DNA from: Bacillota bacterium | Lineage (GTDB): Bacteria > Bacillota > Clostridia > Tissierellales > Peptoniphilaceae | Assembly: GCA_023442495.1 (NCBI GenBank) | Contig: JAEZZB010000061.1 | Span: forward strand, 1 to 8,288 | Length of the DNA stretch: 8,288 bases | Direction: 5' to 3' | Notes under the pieces: generated by a model | Told to the model about the DNA's origin: nothing | Database searches by the model: none | Seen by the model: only the letters and a program-made list of their open reading frames with translations | Made by a program: the position numbers and the translations under genes | Part shown: piece by piece, positions 1-5,592 of the stretch | How positions within the stretch are numbered: position 1 is the first letter of the stretch | Layout: every line of letters starts with the position of its first letter

Positions 1-17
1 TTATTTGAGGAATAATT

Positions 18-1832
18 ATGATAAAAAAGATTTATATAAATAATTTTGGAAAATTTAATAATTATGAACTCGAATTTGATAAGGGGCTAAATGTAATATA
101 TGGAAAAAACGAATCAGGTAAAACTACAATTTTAAATTTTATTTTAATGGTTCTCTATGGAAATCAATCGAAATCCAAAGATTTACTTCAAAATGAGAGA
201 AGACGATATAAACCTTGGAATCAAGAAATAATGAAGGGTTTTGTTGTAATTCAAAAAGATGGAATTGATTACAAAATCGAAAGAACATTTTTAAATTCTA
301 ATTCTACAGATATAGTCGAAGTTTATAATTTGAATACTGGAAGGTCAATTGATATTCCAAACCTTAAGGAACCAGGCGAGTATTTCTTTGATATTGGATA
401 TGAGGCATTTAAGAAGACTCTATTTATTTTTTCTGAATCTATAGTTATAAATAATGACAATAAAAAAGATGAGATAACTAGAAAATTAATAAATTTAGTC
501 ACTACTGGTCAAGAGGATATTTCATTTAAAAATGTCATTTCTAAACTTGATGATAAAATTAATAAAATAAAATCAAAGTCTGGTAAACTAGGGGAACTCG
601 TTGATATTAACAATAAAATAGATAAATTAAGATTAGAAATGGAGACTGCATTAAGCGATGAAAAAGAGAAGGAAGAATTATCAAATAGAATTTCAAAGCT
701 TAATCAAATCAAAAAAGATTTAATATATAGACTTGAAAAATTGCAAACTTTAATTTCTAAAAAACATGAAAGACAAGATATTTTGTATTCTCGAAAAGAT
801 TTTGTAAATAAAAGGAGTATATATATATCCACAAATGAAAAAAGAGAAATAGAAATTATCAATGAAAAAATCAATAAATTAAATGATGAAAATTCATTTA
901 CAAAAATAAATATATTTGATATTTCATTAATAACTTTTATGGCTTCATTTTTTTTATTTAATGTAAATAAATACTTGGCTTTGTTAATTGCTGTATTTTC
1001 AATTATTGTTTATTTTATAAATCATTCTAAAAAAGAAAAAAAGAAAAAAGAAAAATTAGATATATTTTTTACAAGAAGAGAAGAACTTTCACAAAAGGTA
1101 AAAAATCTTGAAAAACTAAATAAAGAAAATGAAAATGAAATATATTATATTGATAAGGCAATTGATGAAATTGACACATATTTTTTATTACAAAACATGG
1201 ATGTTTCAGAAGTAAAATATGAAAATATCGAAAGTCTAAAAGATGAAATTTACTCAATTAATTACGAAATTACATCTATTGAATCAACAGCGAAAGAAAG
1301 ATTTGCGGGAAAGAAAAATTTCTCAACTATTGAATATGAGCTTGCAATTGCAGAAGAAGAAAGGGTTGTATTAGAAAAAGAACTTGAACTATATATGATT
1401 ACTAAAAATCTTATGCAAAAATCATTTGAAAGTCTTGAAAACACTTTTGCCTTAAAATTAAACGAATTAGCTTCAAATATTATTCATGATATTACAAACG
1501 GAAAATATTCTAAATTATTTATTTCTAATGATTTTTCAATAAAAGTTGAAGATAGTAAAACTAAAGACTTAATTGATTGGAAATACTTAAGTAGCGGAAC
1601 AATTGACCAATTCTATCTTTCATTAAGACTAGCATTAATCAAAATTATTGTTGAAAATCTAGAAAATAGAATTTTATTAATTGATGATATATTTATAAGA
1701 TTTGATGAAAATCGCATGAAAAATGCTTTAGAATTATTAATTACTAATATTAAAGATTTCAATCAAATTTTGATATTTACTTCAAAAGAAATAGGTTTAG
1801 ACCATTCGTTATATAATCTTATTACAATTTAA
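18..1832 (+). CDS. YhaN/SbcC-like AAA ATPase with coiled coil and central membrane hairpin
   Basis: A 604-residue P-loop ATPase of the SMC/Rad50/SbcC group, closest in build to Bacillus YhaN. Seen directly: an N-terminal Walker A, GKNESGKT, at residues 29-36. The C-terminal half-site has an ABC-type signature, YLSSGTIDQFYLSLRLAL, from about 523, and a Walker B, ILLIDDIFIRFDE, from 552. Lys/Glu-rich coiled coil fills about 155-290 and 337-480. Between the coils two hydrophobic segments (about 302-314 and 319-334) are joined by a four-residue turn and followed by a Lys-rich stretch, as in a membrane hairpin. The switch region after Walker B reads IFTSKE, without the usual His. It is much shorter than B. 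subtilis YhaN (over 900 residues). TGAGG lies 8 bases before the ATG, which supports this start. YhaN-type ATPases normally pair with a metallophosphoesterase nuclease (YhaO/SbcD-like); the upstream gene is cut off, and a TAA at 13-15 could be its stop. A DNA-repair or nuclease-complex role is inferred; family confidence is good, the exact orthologue uncertain. Confidence 0.85.
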   Translation: MIKKIYINNFGKFNNYELEFDKGLNVIYGKNESGKTTILNFILMVLYGNQSKSKDLLQNERRRYKPWNQEIMKGFVVIQKDGIDYKIERTFLNSNSTDIVEVYNLNTGRSIDIPNLKEPGEYFFDIGYEAFKKTLFIFSESIVINNDNKKDEITRKLINLVTTGQEDISFKNVISKLDDKINKIKSKSGKLGELVDINNKIDKLRLEMETALSDEKEKEELSNRISKLNQIKKDLIYRLEKLQTLISKKHERQDILYSRKDFVNKRSIYISTNEKREIEIINEKINKLNDENSFTKINIFDISLITFMASFFLFNVNKYLALLIAVFSIIVYFINHSKKEKKKKEKLDIFFTRREELSQKVKNLEKLNKENENEIYYIDKAIDEIDTYFLLQNMDVSEVKYENIESLKDEIYSINYEITSIESTAKERFAGKKNFSTIEYELAIAEEERVVLEKELELYMITKNLMQKSFESLENTFALKLNELASNIIHDITNGKYSKLFISNDFSIKVEDSKTKDLIDWKYLSSGTIDQFYLSLRLALIKIIVENLENRILLIDDIFIRFDENRMKNALELLITNIKDFNQILIFTSKEIGLDHSLYNLITI

Positions 1833-2108
1833 TAATTCTATAAATTTATTTGGGTAGTATCATAGCTTAAAAAATAACTGATGTAAATTTACATTAAATA
1901 TTTGAATAAAAGCTTTGATATTATCCATAATTTTATCTAAAATTAATATAATACAATTATGTTTATATATTATAATTTTATATATTGAAAATTATCAAAA
2001 AAGCAATACATTTTAATTAAATTTCACGATATATCGATATATGTGTTAATTTTAATTATATAATTAATAAGATACACCTAGTGTATTTAATTACTTCAAT
2101 TCAAGAGA
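1833..2108. other. AT-rich intergenic region with three short palindromes, no gene
   Basis: No credible ORF or RNA gene is seen between the ATPase and the tRNA promoter, and no U-tailed hairpin that would clearly end the ATPase transcript. Three operator-like palindromes stand out. They are a perfect 14-mer ATGTAAATTTACAT (1881-1894), a perfect 14-mer ATATATCGATATAT (2029-2042) that overlaps a second palindrome CGATATATCG (2027-2036), and ATACAC-CTA-GTGTAT (2072-2086). Their look is that of repressor sites. No regulator or other gene starts here, so they may be remnants of a lost gene's control region. Confidence 0.4.
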
Positions 2109-2137
2109 TTGACAATTAAAGAAATAATATTTATAAT
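2109..2137 (+). promoter_or_regulatory. Consensus sigma-A promoter of tRNA-Thr
   Basis: TTGACA (2109-2114) and TATAAT (2132-2137) are both perfect consensus hexamers separated by exactly 17 bases. Transcription should begin near 2144, leaving a leader of only about 5 bases before the mature tRNA end at 2149. Such a strong promoter fits a stable RNA gene. Confidence 0.9.
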
Positions 2138-2148
2138 ACCAATATCAC

Positions 2149-2224
2149 GCTCTTTTAGCTCAGTAGGTAGAGCACTTCCATGGTAAGGAAGGGGCCGCTG
2201 GTTCAATTCCGGCAAAGAGCACCA
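2149..2224 (+). tRNA. tRNA-Thr (anticodon GGU), CCA encoded
   Basis: The sequence folds fully into a cloverleaf. The acceptor stem is GCTCTTT (2149-2155) with AAAGAGC (2214-2220). The D stem is GCTC (2158-2161) with GAGC (2170-2173). The anticodon stem is CTTCC (2175-2179) with GGAAG (2187-2191). The seven-base loop ATGGTAA puts GGT at 34-36 (2182-2184), which reads Thr ACY codons. The T arm is GCTGG-TTCAATT-CCGGC with one G-U pair. The discriminator base is A and the CCA end is encoded (2222-2224). It is a single tRNA with its own promoter, not part of an array. The 3' end is not repeated elsewhere in the window, so there is no visible att duplication. Confidence 0.96.
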
Positions 2225-2273
2225 ATAAATGTATTGAAATATTACAAATTACACGTTTCAATTTAATTATGAT

Positions 2274-2319
2274 ACAAAATACACTACAAAATCTTATAAG
2301 ATTTTGTAGTGTATTTTGT
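2274..2319 (+). terminator. 46-bp perfect palindrome, probable terminator after tRNA-Thr
   Basis: The two 23-base arms (2274-2296 and 2297-2319) are perfect reverse complements with no spacer. As RNA this gives a hairpin of about 20 base pairs with a minimal loop. The 5' arm opens with ACAAAAT and the 3' arm closes with ATTTTGT followed by T, so paired A and U tracts could allow termination on either strand. It lies 50 bases after the tRNA and before the surface-protein gene. Perfect symmetry over this length is more than a terminator needs; see findings. Confidence 0.6.
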
Positions 2320-2342
2320 TTAGTAAAAAAATTATATAAAGT

Positions 2343-2379
2343 CAAAATAACTTTTAACTATAAAAAGTAGGTTATTTTG
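2343..2379 (+). repeat. Inverted repeat (hairpin) upstream of the surface-protein gene
   Basis: CAAAATAAC (2343-2351) and GTTATTTTG (2371-2379) are perfect reverse complements around a 19-base loop. The loop itself can pair TTTTA with TAAAA. It ends in a T-rich run and could be a second weak terminator or a regulatory hairpin. It lies before the likely promoter of the surface-protein gene. Confidence 0.4.
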
Positions 2380-2389
2380 TGGAATTAGA

Positions 2390-2418
2390 TTTATTCTTTT
2401 AAATTTCTATTATATACT
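2390..2418 (+). promoter_or_regulatory. Possible promoter of the surface-protein gene
   Basis: The best -10 candidate is TATACT (2413-2418), with TTTATT (2390-2395) at a spacing of 17 bases as a poor -35. That leaves a leader of about 40 bases ending in the strong ribosome site AAGGAG (2455-2460), 7 bases before the ATG. The surroundings are so AT-rich that alternatives exist, and an extra activator may be needed. Confidence 0.3.
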
Positions 2419-2467
2419 ATATATGTAATGTAATAAATTTTAAAGAAAGCATTAAAGGAGTAATATA

Positions 2468-5182
2468 ATGAAAAGAAAGACTATTATTCGAAAAGTAATA
2501 TCTCTATTCATAGTGTTTTTTATGATTTTAGGTATTGTAGTGCAAGGGAATTTATCTTTTGCTAAAGAAGACGATACAAAAACAATCATTCAAAAGCAAG
2601 AAGAAAATTCAGAAAATCAAAATATAAATAAAGATGAGATAGAAACTAATTCATTAAAGGAAAATTTTGAATTTGATGAAATTCCTGAATTAGAGAAAAA
2701 TAAAGAAGATAAAATCGAAGATTCTAATTCAATTGAAAGTTCTAATTCAGACGAAAGTTCTAATTCAGACGAAAGTTCTTATTCAGCTGAAAGTTCTTAT
2801 TCAGCTGAAAGTTCTAATTCAAAGTATGATAGTAATTCCTTAGATATATTATATAAATCAGAAGTAAGTTCAGAAAACGCATTAGAATTAGGAATAAATT
2901 CAAATATTAATGAAGCTAGTGATACATTTGTAACAAATATATATCTTGATGGAAAGTCAGGAAACGATGATAAAGATGGTACAACAGTAGAAAATGCTGT
3001 TAAGACTTTTGAAAAAGCAAAAGAAATAGCTACCACTAATCAAGAGATAAAACAAATAGTGGTAATTGGAGCGACAGATATTGAAAATGATATTTCGCTT
3101 CAAGGAACAAATGCTAAGGTTGTTCGTGGTGAAGAATTTAACGACTACCTATTTAATGTACCAGGGGGAAAAGTAGCAACTTTAAAAAATATCATAATTG
3201 ACGGAAATTCAGAGAATAATACAAATATTGAAAAATCACTCGTTCAGGTTAATCGTGGCGCTACGCTTAATATTGGTGATGGGACGATCTTAAAGAATAA
3301 TGTGATTAAGGATATTTCAAATACAGCCACAAGAGGTGGAGCAATAAATGCATACTCAGCAACGATAAATATGACAGAGGGATCAATTGAAAAGAACCAA
3401 GCTACTTATGGTGGAGGGATTTATTTATATAAATCTATTATGAATTTTTCGGGCGGTATAGTCCAAGGAAATAATTCTAAGTTAGTTAGAGATGGAGGTC
3501 AGTTTTATTCTGCAGGAGGCGGAATACTTGCCAATGAAGGTTCAACTCTTAATATGTCCGATGATGCAAAGGTATTAAATAACGTAGCAGGAGAAATTGG
3601 CGGTGGTATAAGTTTAGGTTCTAACCAATGGGGAGCAACCAATACTTTGAATATGACTGGTGGTACTGTCAATGGCAATATCGCTGGTGCTGCTGGTGGA
3701 GGAATTTTTGTACAAGCTAAATATTTTTCTGGAGGAGCTTCTAAAGCATATATTTCCGGAGGAAATATAACCAACAATAAAATGGATGGCTCTGGTGTTA
3801 CAAATAAAGCTTTCGGCGGAGGAGGCATTTACGTCAATGGAGCTAATAATAACTATGGAGTAAATGGTGCCAATGGAGAACTTTATTTAACAAATGTTTT
3901 GATTGAGGGTAATAAATCTAGTATAGATGGTGCAGGATATGCCGCTTGTCCTATTTCTAAAACTAAAATCTATGTAACAGATGGAGGGGCAATTTACGAT
4001 AATCAATCACAAGAAAATAATAAAGATTTATATATATTATCTAGTTATGCTTACGGTCTTCATAGTGGACAGGCAGAGTATAAGCTTTCAAAAAGGATGT
4101 TAGGTGGAGCTTTATATAACTGGGAAAAGCTAGATGGTTCAGCATTACCTGACGACAAATATGAAGGAAAAGTACCAAGCTATACAGAATTTGCATTAAA
4201 TTCTAATCCTATTGAATCTGGTAAAGAACTCGCAAAAGCTTCGGCCAAGGTTATTATCAGGGGAAACACTTCTACCACAAGAGGTGGTGGCATTGGTAGT
4301 AATGGTACAGTTACCATAGGAACTGGCGAAACAACAGAAGTATCTGTTGTAAAAAAATGGGAAGATGAGGATAATGCTGATAAAAAACGACCAGAATCTA
4401 TTACAGTACAATTAATAGCTAATGTAGTTAACAATAAATATGTTATTGAAGAGAAGGAATTAAATGAAGAAAATGAATGGAAAACAACTTTCTCTGAATT
4501 GCCAACTAAAATTGGTGATGAAAAAATAGAATATACAGTAAAAGAAGTTGGAGAAGATAATGGTTTAATAAAAATTGAGGATAAATGGTTTAAGGTAAGT
4601 TATGAAGGAAATATGAAGGATGGTTTTATAATCTTAAATAAAGAACCAATACCATGGACACCAATGGAACCACCATATAGAAATATCAAGATAGAAAAAA
4701 AATGGGAATTATTAGGAGACCAAAAGCCTGTAGAAAAAATAGAAGTAGAATTATATAAAGATGGAATTGCTACTGGCAAAAAAATAGAGTTAAATGCTTC
4801 AAATAATTGGATTGGAGAATTTGAAGGTTTGGAAGTAGCAGACAAATTAGGTTCAACGGACTATTACCAATATACAGTAAAAGAAGTTGGAGAAGATAAC
4901 GGTTTAATAAAAATTGAGGATAAATGGTTTAAGGTAAGTTATGAAGGAAATATGAAAGATGGTTTAAATATTGTAAATAAATATGAAGAACCAAATAAAC
5001 CAAAGCAACCAGAAAATCCTAAAACAAATATACCTAATAAGAGAAATCCAAAAACAGGAGATAGTCATAGTACATTTTTATATATTATAGTAATTGTAAT
5101 TTCATTACTAGGACTATTATTATTGAAGCTTAGAAAAGAAAAAAATAAGAAGATAAGATATATAAATAATAATTTCCACTAA
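2468..5182 (+). CDS. Cell-wall-anchored adhesin-like protein: beta-helix, two Cna_B domains, NPKTG sorting signal
   Basis: A 904-residue surface protein. The signal peptide (MKRK, then a hydrophobic core) probably cleaves after SFA at 32. Residues 33-150 are acidic and low-complexity, with five ESSNSD-like hexapeptide repeats at about 86-118. IYLDGKSGNDDKDGTT (from about 158) is the usual entry of a pectate-lyase-like right-handed beta-helix, and glycine-rich GGGI/GG.I turns run to about 620. Two Cna_B domains follow (about 624-726 and 739-840). Each shows the residues expected for a self-formed Lys-Asn isopeptide bond: K629 before W631, E693 and N724; K744 before W746, E806 and N837. The end is NPKTG (860-864), a hydrophobic helix (about 870-888) and a Lys/Arg tail, the mark of sortase anchoring. 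AAGGAG 7 bases before the ATG fixes the start. Proteins of this build are usually adhesins or stalk proteins; the ligand cannot be told. It stands alone, with no sortase gene in the window. The core is richer in G+C than its surroundings. Confidence 0.9.
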   Translation: MKRKTIIRKVISLFIVFFMILGIVVQGNLSFAKEDDTKTIIQKQEENSENQNINKDEIETNSLKENFEFDEIPELEKNKEDKIEDSNSIESSNSDESSNSDESSYSAESSYSAESSNSKYDSNSLDILYKSEVSSENALELGINSNINEASDTFVTNIYLDGKSGNDDKDGTTVENAVKTFEKAKEIATTNQEIKQIVVIGATDIENDISLQGTNAKVVRGEEFNDYLFNVPGGKVATLKNIIIDGNSENNTNIEKSLVQVNRGATLNIGDGTILKNNVIKDISNTATRGGAINAYSATINMTEGSIEKNQATYGGGIYLYKSIMNFSGGIVQGNNSKLVRDGGQFYSAGGGILANEGSTLNMSDDAKVLNNVAGEIGGGISLGSNQWGATNTLNMTGGTVNGNIAGAAGGGIFVQAKYFSGGASKAYISGGNITNNKMDGSGVTNKAFGGGGIYVNGANNNYGVNGANGELYLTNVLIEGNKSSIDGAGYAACPISKTKIYVTDGGAIYDNQSQENNKDLYILSSYAYGLHSGQAEYKLSKRMLGGALYNWEKLDGSALPDDKYEGKVPSYTEFALNSNPIESGKELAKASAKVIIRGNTSTTRGGGIGSNGTVTIGTGETTEVSVVKKWEDEDNADKKRPESITVQLIANVVNNKYVIEEKELNEENEWKTTFSELPTKIGDEKIEYTVKEVGEDNGLIKIEDKWFKVSYEGNMKDGFIILNKEPIPWTPMEPPYRNIKIEKKWELLGDQKPVEKIEVELYKDGIATGKKIELNASNNWIGEFEGLEVADKLGSTDYYQYTVKEVGEDNGLIKIEDKWFKVSYEGNMKDGLNIVNKYEEPNKPKQPENPKTNIPNKRNPKTGDSHSTFLYIIVIVISLLGLLLLKLRKEKNKKIRYINNNFH
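2723..2821 (+). repeat. 18-bp in-frame tandem repeat in the surface-protein gene
   Basis: Five full units of TCT-AAT/TAT-TCA-NNN-GAA-AGT plus a nine-base partial unit code for SNSIES, SNSDES (twice) and SYSAES (twice), then SNS. Units two and three are identical at the DNA level, as are units four and five, which points to recent pairwise duplication. Because the unit is a multiple of three, copy change would lengthen or shorten the Ser-rich region without breaking the frame. Confidence 0.9.
4530..4626 (+). repeat. Direct repeat copy 1, tail of first Cna_B domain
   Basis: This 97-base segment matches 4869-4965 at all but two positions (t4561/c4900 and g4618/a4957), 339 bases (113 codons) apart. 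It encodes the YTVKEVGEDNG strand with the catalytic Glu and the following strand of the Cna_B domain. The N-terminal halves of the two domains are clearly diverged, so the tails were copied or homogenised separately. Confidence 0.9.
4869..4965 (+). repeat. Direct repeat copy 2, tail of second Cna_B domain
   Basis: Second copy of the 97-base repeat at 4530-4626, in the same frame and the same position within the second Cna_B domain. One of the two differences (c4900) is silent (Asn AAC for AAT); the other (a4957) is also silent (Lys AAA for AAG). Confidence 0.9.
5045..5059 (+). other. NPKTG sortase sorting motif
   Basis: Codes for N860-P-K-T-G864. It is followed by a short polar stretch, a hydrophobic helix and a basic tail, the three-part signal of sortase substrates. 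The motif departs from LPXTG at its first residue; NPXTG/NPQTN-type motifs are associated with class B or lineage-specific sortases. A related NPKTN lies ten residues upstream (850-854). Confidence 0.8.
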
Positions 5183-5250
5183 TAGGGTCATGATATTATT
5201 TATATCTGAGTAAAAAATGACTAGAAATAAAAGAGGGCAATTAAATAAGA

Positions 5251-5281
5251 TGACCCTAAAAGTTGGACATGAAACAACTTT
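5251..5281 (+). mobile_element. Solo terminal-repeat remnant of an IS3-family (IS150-like) element
   Basis: TGACCCTAAAAGTTGGACAT followed by GAAACAACTTT resembles the left terminal inverted repeat of IS150-group elements (typical core ACCC..AAAGTTGGACA). No orfA or orfB follows; the next 300 bases are AT-rich and non-coding, so only an end is left. A facing arm TAGGGTCAT (5183-5191) right after the surface-protein stop is an exact reverse complement of 5250-5258. With one gap, the bases before it (TTTCCACT) also resemble the reverse complement of this end. The call rests on memory of IS ends, not on a search. The same bases can also form a 7-bp hairpin (AAAGTTG/CAACTTT). Confidence 0.45.
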
Positions 5282-5296
5282 AAATAAGATTAGTGC

Positions 5297-5316
5297 ATAA
5301 AATAGCTCTATTTTAT
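5297..5316 (+). terminator. Weak hairpin, possible terminator of the surface-protein transcript
   Basis: ATAAAATA-GCTC-TATTTTAT forms an 8-bp A/T-only stem with a four-base loop, about 115 bases after the surface-protein stop codon. The 3' arm itself is T-rich, but no long U-tract follows. It is the nearest compact hairpin to the gene end. Confidence 0.35.
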
Positions 5317-5370
5317 TATCTAATTAGCATGATTTTCACTTGTATATATTATAAAAATTATTTTTTAACA

Positions 5371-5427
5371 TAGTATTAAATTTATATTTATAATTTAACT
5401 ATAATTGAAAGTATAAATTTAATATTA
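5371..5427. repeat. Long AT-only inverted repeat in intergenic DNA
   Basis: TATTAAATTTATA (5374-5386) and TATAAATTTAATA (5412-5424) are perfect reverse complements. The stem extends at both ends to 19 pairs (5371-5389 with 5409-5427) if two G-U pairs are allowed, around a loop of about 19 bases. No coding signal lies in it. In a region this rich in A and T some symmetry is expected by chance, but not this length. Confidence 0.55.
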
Positions 5428-5515
5428 AAATTTTAAGAAATAATTTAAATTTATTAAATGATAATTATAATACAATATATATTAAAATTATTAGTAAAAA
5501 ACAATTATTAAAAAG

Positions 5516-5540
5516 ATATGGCATATAGCCATATTTTTTT
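5516..5540 (+). terminator. Rho-independent terminator upstream of nifS
   Basis: ATATGGC (5516-5522), loop ATATA, GCCATAT (5528-5534), with a run of seven T from 5534. An A-run just before the stem makes it usable on the minus strand too. It lies 53 bases before the desulfurase ATG. It should insulate the nifS-mnmA operon from transcription entering from the left. Confidence 0.85.
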
Positions 5541-5541
5541 C

Positions 5542-5570
5542 TATACAATAAAATAAATATCATATATAAT
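5542..5570 (+). promoter_or_regulatory. Likely promoter of the nifS-mnmA operon
   Basis: TATAAT (5565-5570) is a perfect -10. TATACA (5542-5547), 17 bases upstream, matches four of six -35 bases. It lies directly after the terminator, so the operon would start near 5577 with a very short leader holding the ribosome site AGGAG (5583-5587). Another TATAAT at 5466-5471 lies before the terminator and has only a poor -35. Confidence 0.55.
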
Positions 5571-5592
5571 TATTATCTAGATAGGAGAAAAT

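Noticed and set aside
1833..2148. CRISPR array or riboswitch in the AT-rich intergenic DNA
   Set aside because: No regularly spaced repeats and no conserved aptamer or T-box-like sequence is visible.
2079..2316. 10-base direct repeat TAGTGTATTT on both sides of tRNA-Thr (2079-2088, 2307-2316), as possible att sites
   Set aside because: Too short, does not include the tRNA 3' end, and the interval holds no integrase or cargo.
2160..2345. 61-codon minus-strand ORF across tRNA-Thr and the palindrome
   Set aside because: It runs through the antisense of a well-folded tRNA and both palindrome arms; not a protein gene.
3505..3828. 107-codon minus-strand ORF inside the surface-protein gene
   Set aside because: It is rich in Pro, Leu and Ala because it mirrors glycine-rich beta-helix codons; no ribosome site, and the plus-strand protein is convincing.
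4180..4434. Overlapping minus-strand ORFs around the beta-helix/Cna_B junction
   Set aside because: Two frames overlap each other and the real gene; sequences look like antisense noise with no domain signs.
5183..5258. TAGGGTCAT/ATGACCCTA pair as terminator of the surface-protein gene
   Set aside because: The 58-base loop is too large and no U-tract follows; an IS-end origin explains the bases better.
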